Shown here piece by piece: positions 6,550 through 7,479 of a stretch of 7,479 nucleotides of DNA. The position numbers and the translations under genes are program-made. The notes under the pieces were generated by a model. That model had not been told where the DNA came from. It was given only the letters and a program-made list of their open reading frames with translations, and did not search any database. The DNA comes from an uncultured Prevotellaceae bacterium (lineage in GTDB: Bacteria; Bacteroidota; Bacteroidia; Bacteroidales; Bacteroidaceae): contig CAMHPM010000067.1 in NCBI GenBank assembly GCA_946187025.1, positions 1 through 7,479 on the forward strand, read 5' to 3'. How positions within the stretch are numbered: position 1 is the first letter of the stretch; each line of letters starts with the position of its first letter.

Positions 6550-7478
6550 CGTGAGTGTCCGCAGTTGGTGCAGATGAGACATCCTTCTTGATATACGAGG
6601 GCTTCCTCGCCGCAGTTTGGACATCGCTGGCCGGTGGCCTTGGTGCCGTCTTGCACGTATTTCTTCAGGGCGCGTTCCACTCCGTTTTTCCAGGTGTTGA
6701 TGCTTTCGCTCTCGAGTTGCAGCTGGCCTACGAGCTTGATGACGTGTGTGAGCGGCATGCGGTAGCGCAGCACTCCGGAGATGAGTTTTGCGTAGTTCCA
6801 GTATTCGGGGTTGAACTTCTCCGACAGTCCTTCGATAGTGGTCTTGTATCCGCGGCGATTTTCAAACTGGAAGTCGTAGCGGCGGTTGCCTGCCTCGTCG
6901 ATGTTTTTTATGATGTGGCCTTTCACCACGGTCTTTGGAAGGGCTATACCTTCATCATCGTCGAGCACTCCGGTGAAGATTTCGTATGGGTAGCCGTCGA
7001 GTAGACCGACGAAGGCAACCCACTTCTCTTTGTTGTTCTGGAACCGCACTACATCGCACTCGAGACTCTTTGGCCGTACTTCAGTCACGGTCGGCGGCGG
7101 ACACTGGCACTCGCCTTCTTCTTTCTTCTTTTCGTTCTTCTTGGTGGAAATGAGCACTCCGTCGCGGCTGCCATCGCGATATACGGTGCAGCCTTTGCAT
7201 CCGCACTTCCATGCTTCGACATAGAGCTGGCCTACGAGTTCTTCGCTCACGTCGTTTGGCAGGTTGATGGTGACTGATATTGAGTGATCGACCCACTTCT
7301 GTATGGCTCCTTGCATCTTCACTTTTTCCATCCAGTTGACGTCGTTGGCTGTGGCGTGGTAGTAAGGGGAACGTGCCACGAGTTCGTCGATTTCGGCCTG
7401 GGTGTATTTCTTGTCGGTGTCGATTCCGTTCACTTTCATCCATGTGAGGAACTTTGGATGATATACTATGTATTCCTC
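6540..7478 (-). CDS. nrdJ: Adenosylcobalamin-dependent ribonucleotide reductase (class II), C-terminal part
   Basis: The class II ribonucleotide reductase makes deoxyribonucleotides using a coenzyme-B12-generated thiyl radical and needs no oxygen, fitting an anaerobe. About 312 C-terminal residues are visible; the frame stays open to the right edge (EEYIVYHPKF precedes the first in-window Met), so the gene starts outside and most catalytic residues are not in view. Recognisable segments in order are KMQGAIQKWVDHSISVTINL, the GCKGCTVYRDGSRDGVL stretch that ends the catalytic barrel, a Lys/Glu-rich linker (KKNEKKKEEGE), then the family's C-terminal region with RFQNNKEKWVAFVG, YDFQFENRRGYKTTIEGL and SINTWKNGVERALKKY. 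It closes with a Cys-rich tail: CPNC, then CLICTNC, then a final RCG. These tail cysteines likely act as zinc ligands or as the thiols that re-reduce the active site. The stop overlaps the folB start. Confidence 0.95.
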   Translation of the reverse strand, partial: EEYIVYHPKFLTWMKVNGIDTDKKYTQAEIDELVARSPYYHATANDVNWMEKVKMQGAIQKWVDHSISVTINLPNDVSEELVGQLYVEAWKCGCKGCTVYRDGSRDGVLISTKKNEKKKEEGECQCPPPTVTEVRPKSLECDVVRFQNNKEKWVAFVGLLDGYPYEIFTGVLDDDEGIALPKTVVKGHIIKNIDEAGNRRYDFQFENRRGYKTTIEGLSEKFNPEYWNYAKLISGVLRYRMPLTHVIKLVGQLQLESESINTWKNGVERALKKYVQDGTKATGQRCPNCGEEALVYQEGCLICTNCGHSRCG

Positions 7479-7479
7479 G

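Noticed and set aside
6550..6624. N-terminal extension of folB to an ATG at 6624
   Set aside because: The extra 25 residues are Arg/Ser-rich, overlap the conserved Cys-rich tail of nrdJ, and are absent from normal FolB, which begins at the MRIVLNNLRIYAYHG segment.

Overview
The window reads as a chromosomal fragment of a Bacteroidales bacterium, most likely Prevotella-like. The reasons are a cluster of GLPGLI-family proteins (a Bacteroidetes family), a carboxypeptidase-regulatory-domain outer-membrane receptor of the Bacteroidetes type, exported proteins that keep Gln right after the predicted signal cleavage site, A-rich leaders without clear Shine-Dalgarno sequences, and a Bacteroidetes-type B12-dependent ribonucleotide reductase. 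The genus is an inference; no rRNA or tRNA gene is present.

Layout. (a) 2-298 (+): C-terminal TonB domain of a gene that begins outside the window. (b) 352-3018 (+): 888-residue outer-membrane TonB-dependent-receptor-like protein. (c) 3063-3953, 3967-4884 and 5091-5972 (+): three paralogous secreted GLPGLI proteins. The first two are 13 bp apart. The third is set off by a 206-bp gap almost filled by 18 direct octamer repeats, with four inverted copies facing them. (d) 5973-6195: intergenic region between convergent genes, with a wobble-rich hairpin followed by a rho-independent terminator closing the + strand operon. (e) 6196-6549 (-): folB, dihydroneopterin aldolase. (f) 6540-7478 (-): C-terminal part of nrdJ, the adenosylcobalamin-dependent ribonucleotide reductase, running off the right edge and overlapping folB by 10 bp.

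How they may work together. The + strand genes look like one envelope module: a TonB-type energy transducer, an outer-membrane receptor-like barrel, and three exported partners with a shared core and divergent flanks. The module's substrate or function cannot be read from sequence. The - strand pair is nucleotide and folate metabolism, probably translationally coupled. The points most worth a second look are the octamer-repeat hairpin between paralogs 2 and 3, the tandem GLPGLI paralogs with a nucleotide-level conserved core, and the structured RNA-like segment just before the terminator.
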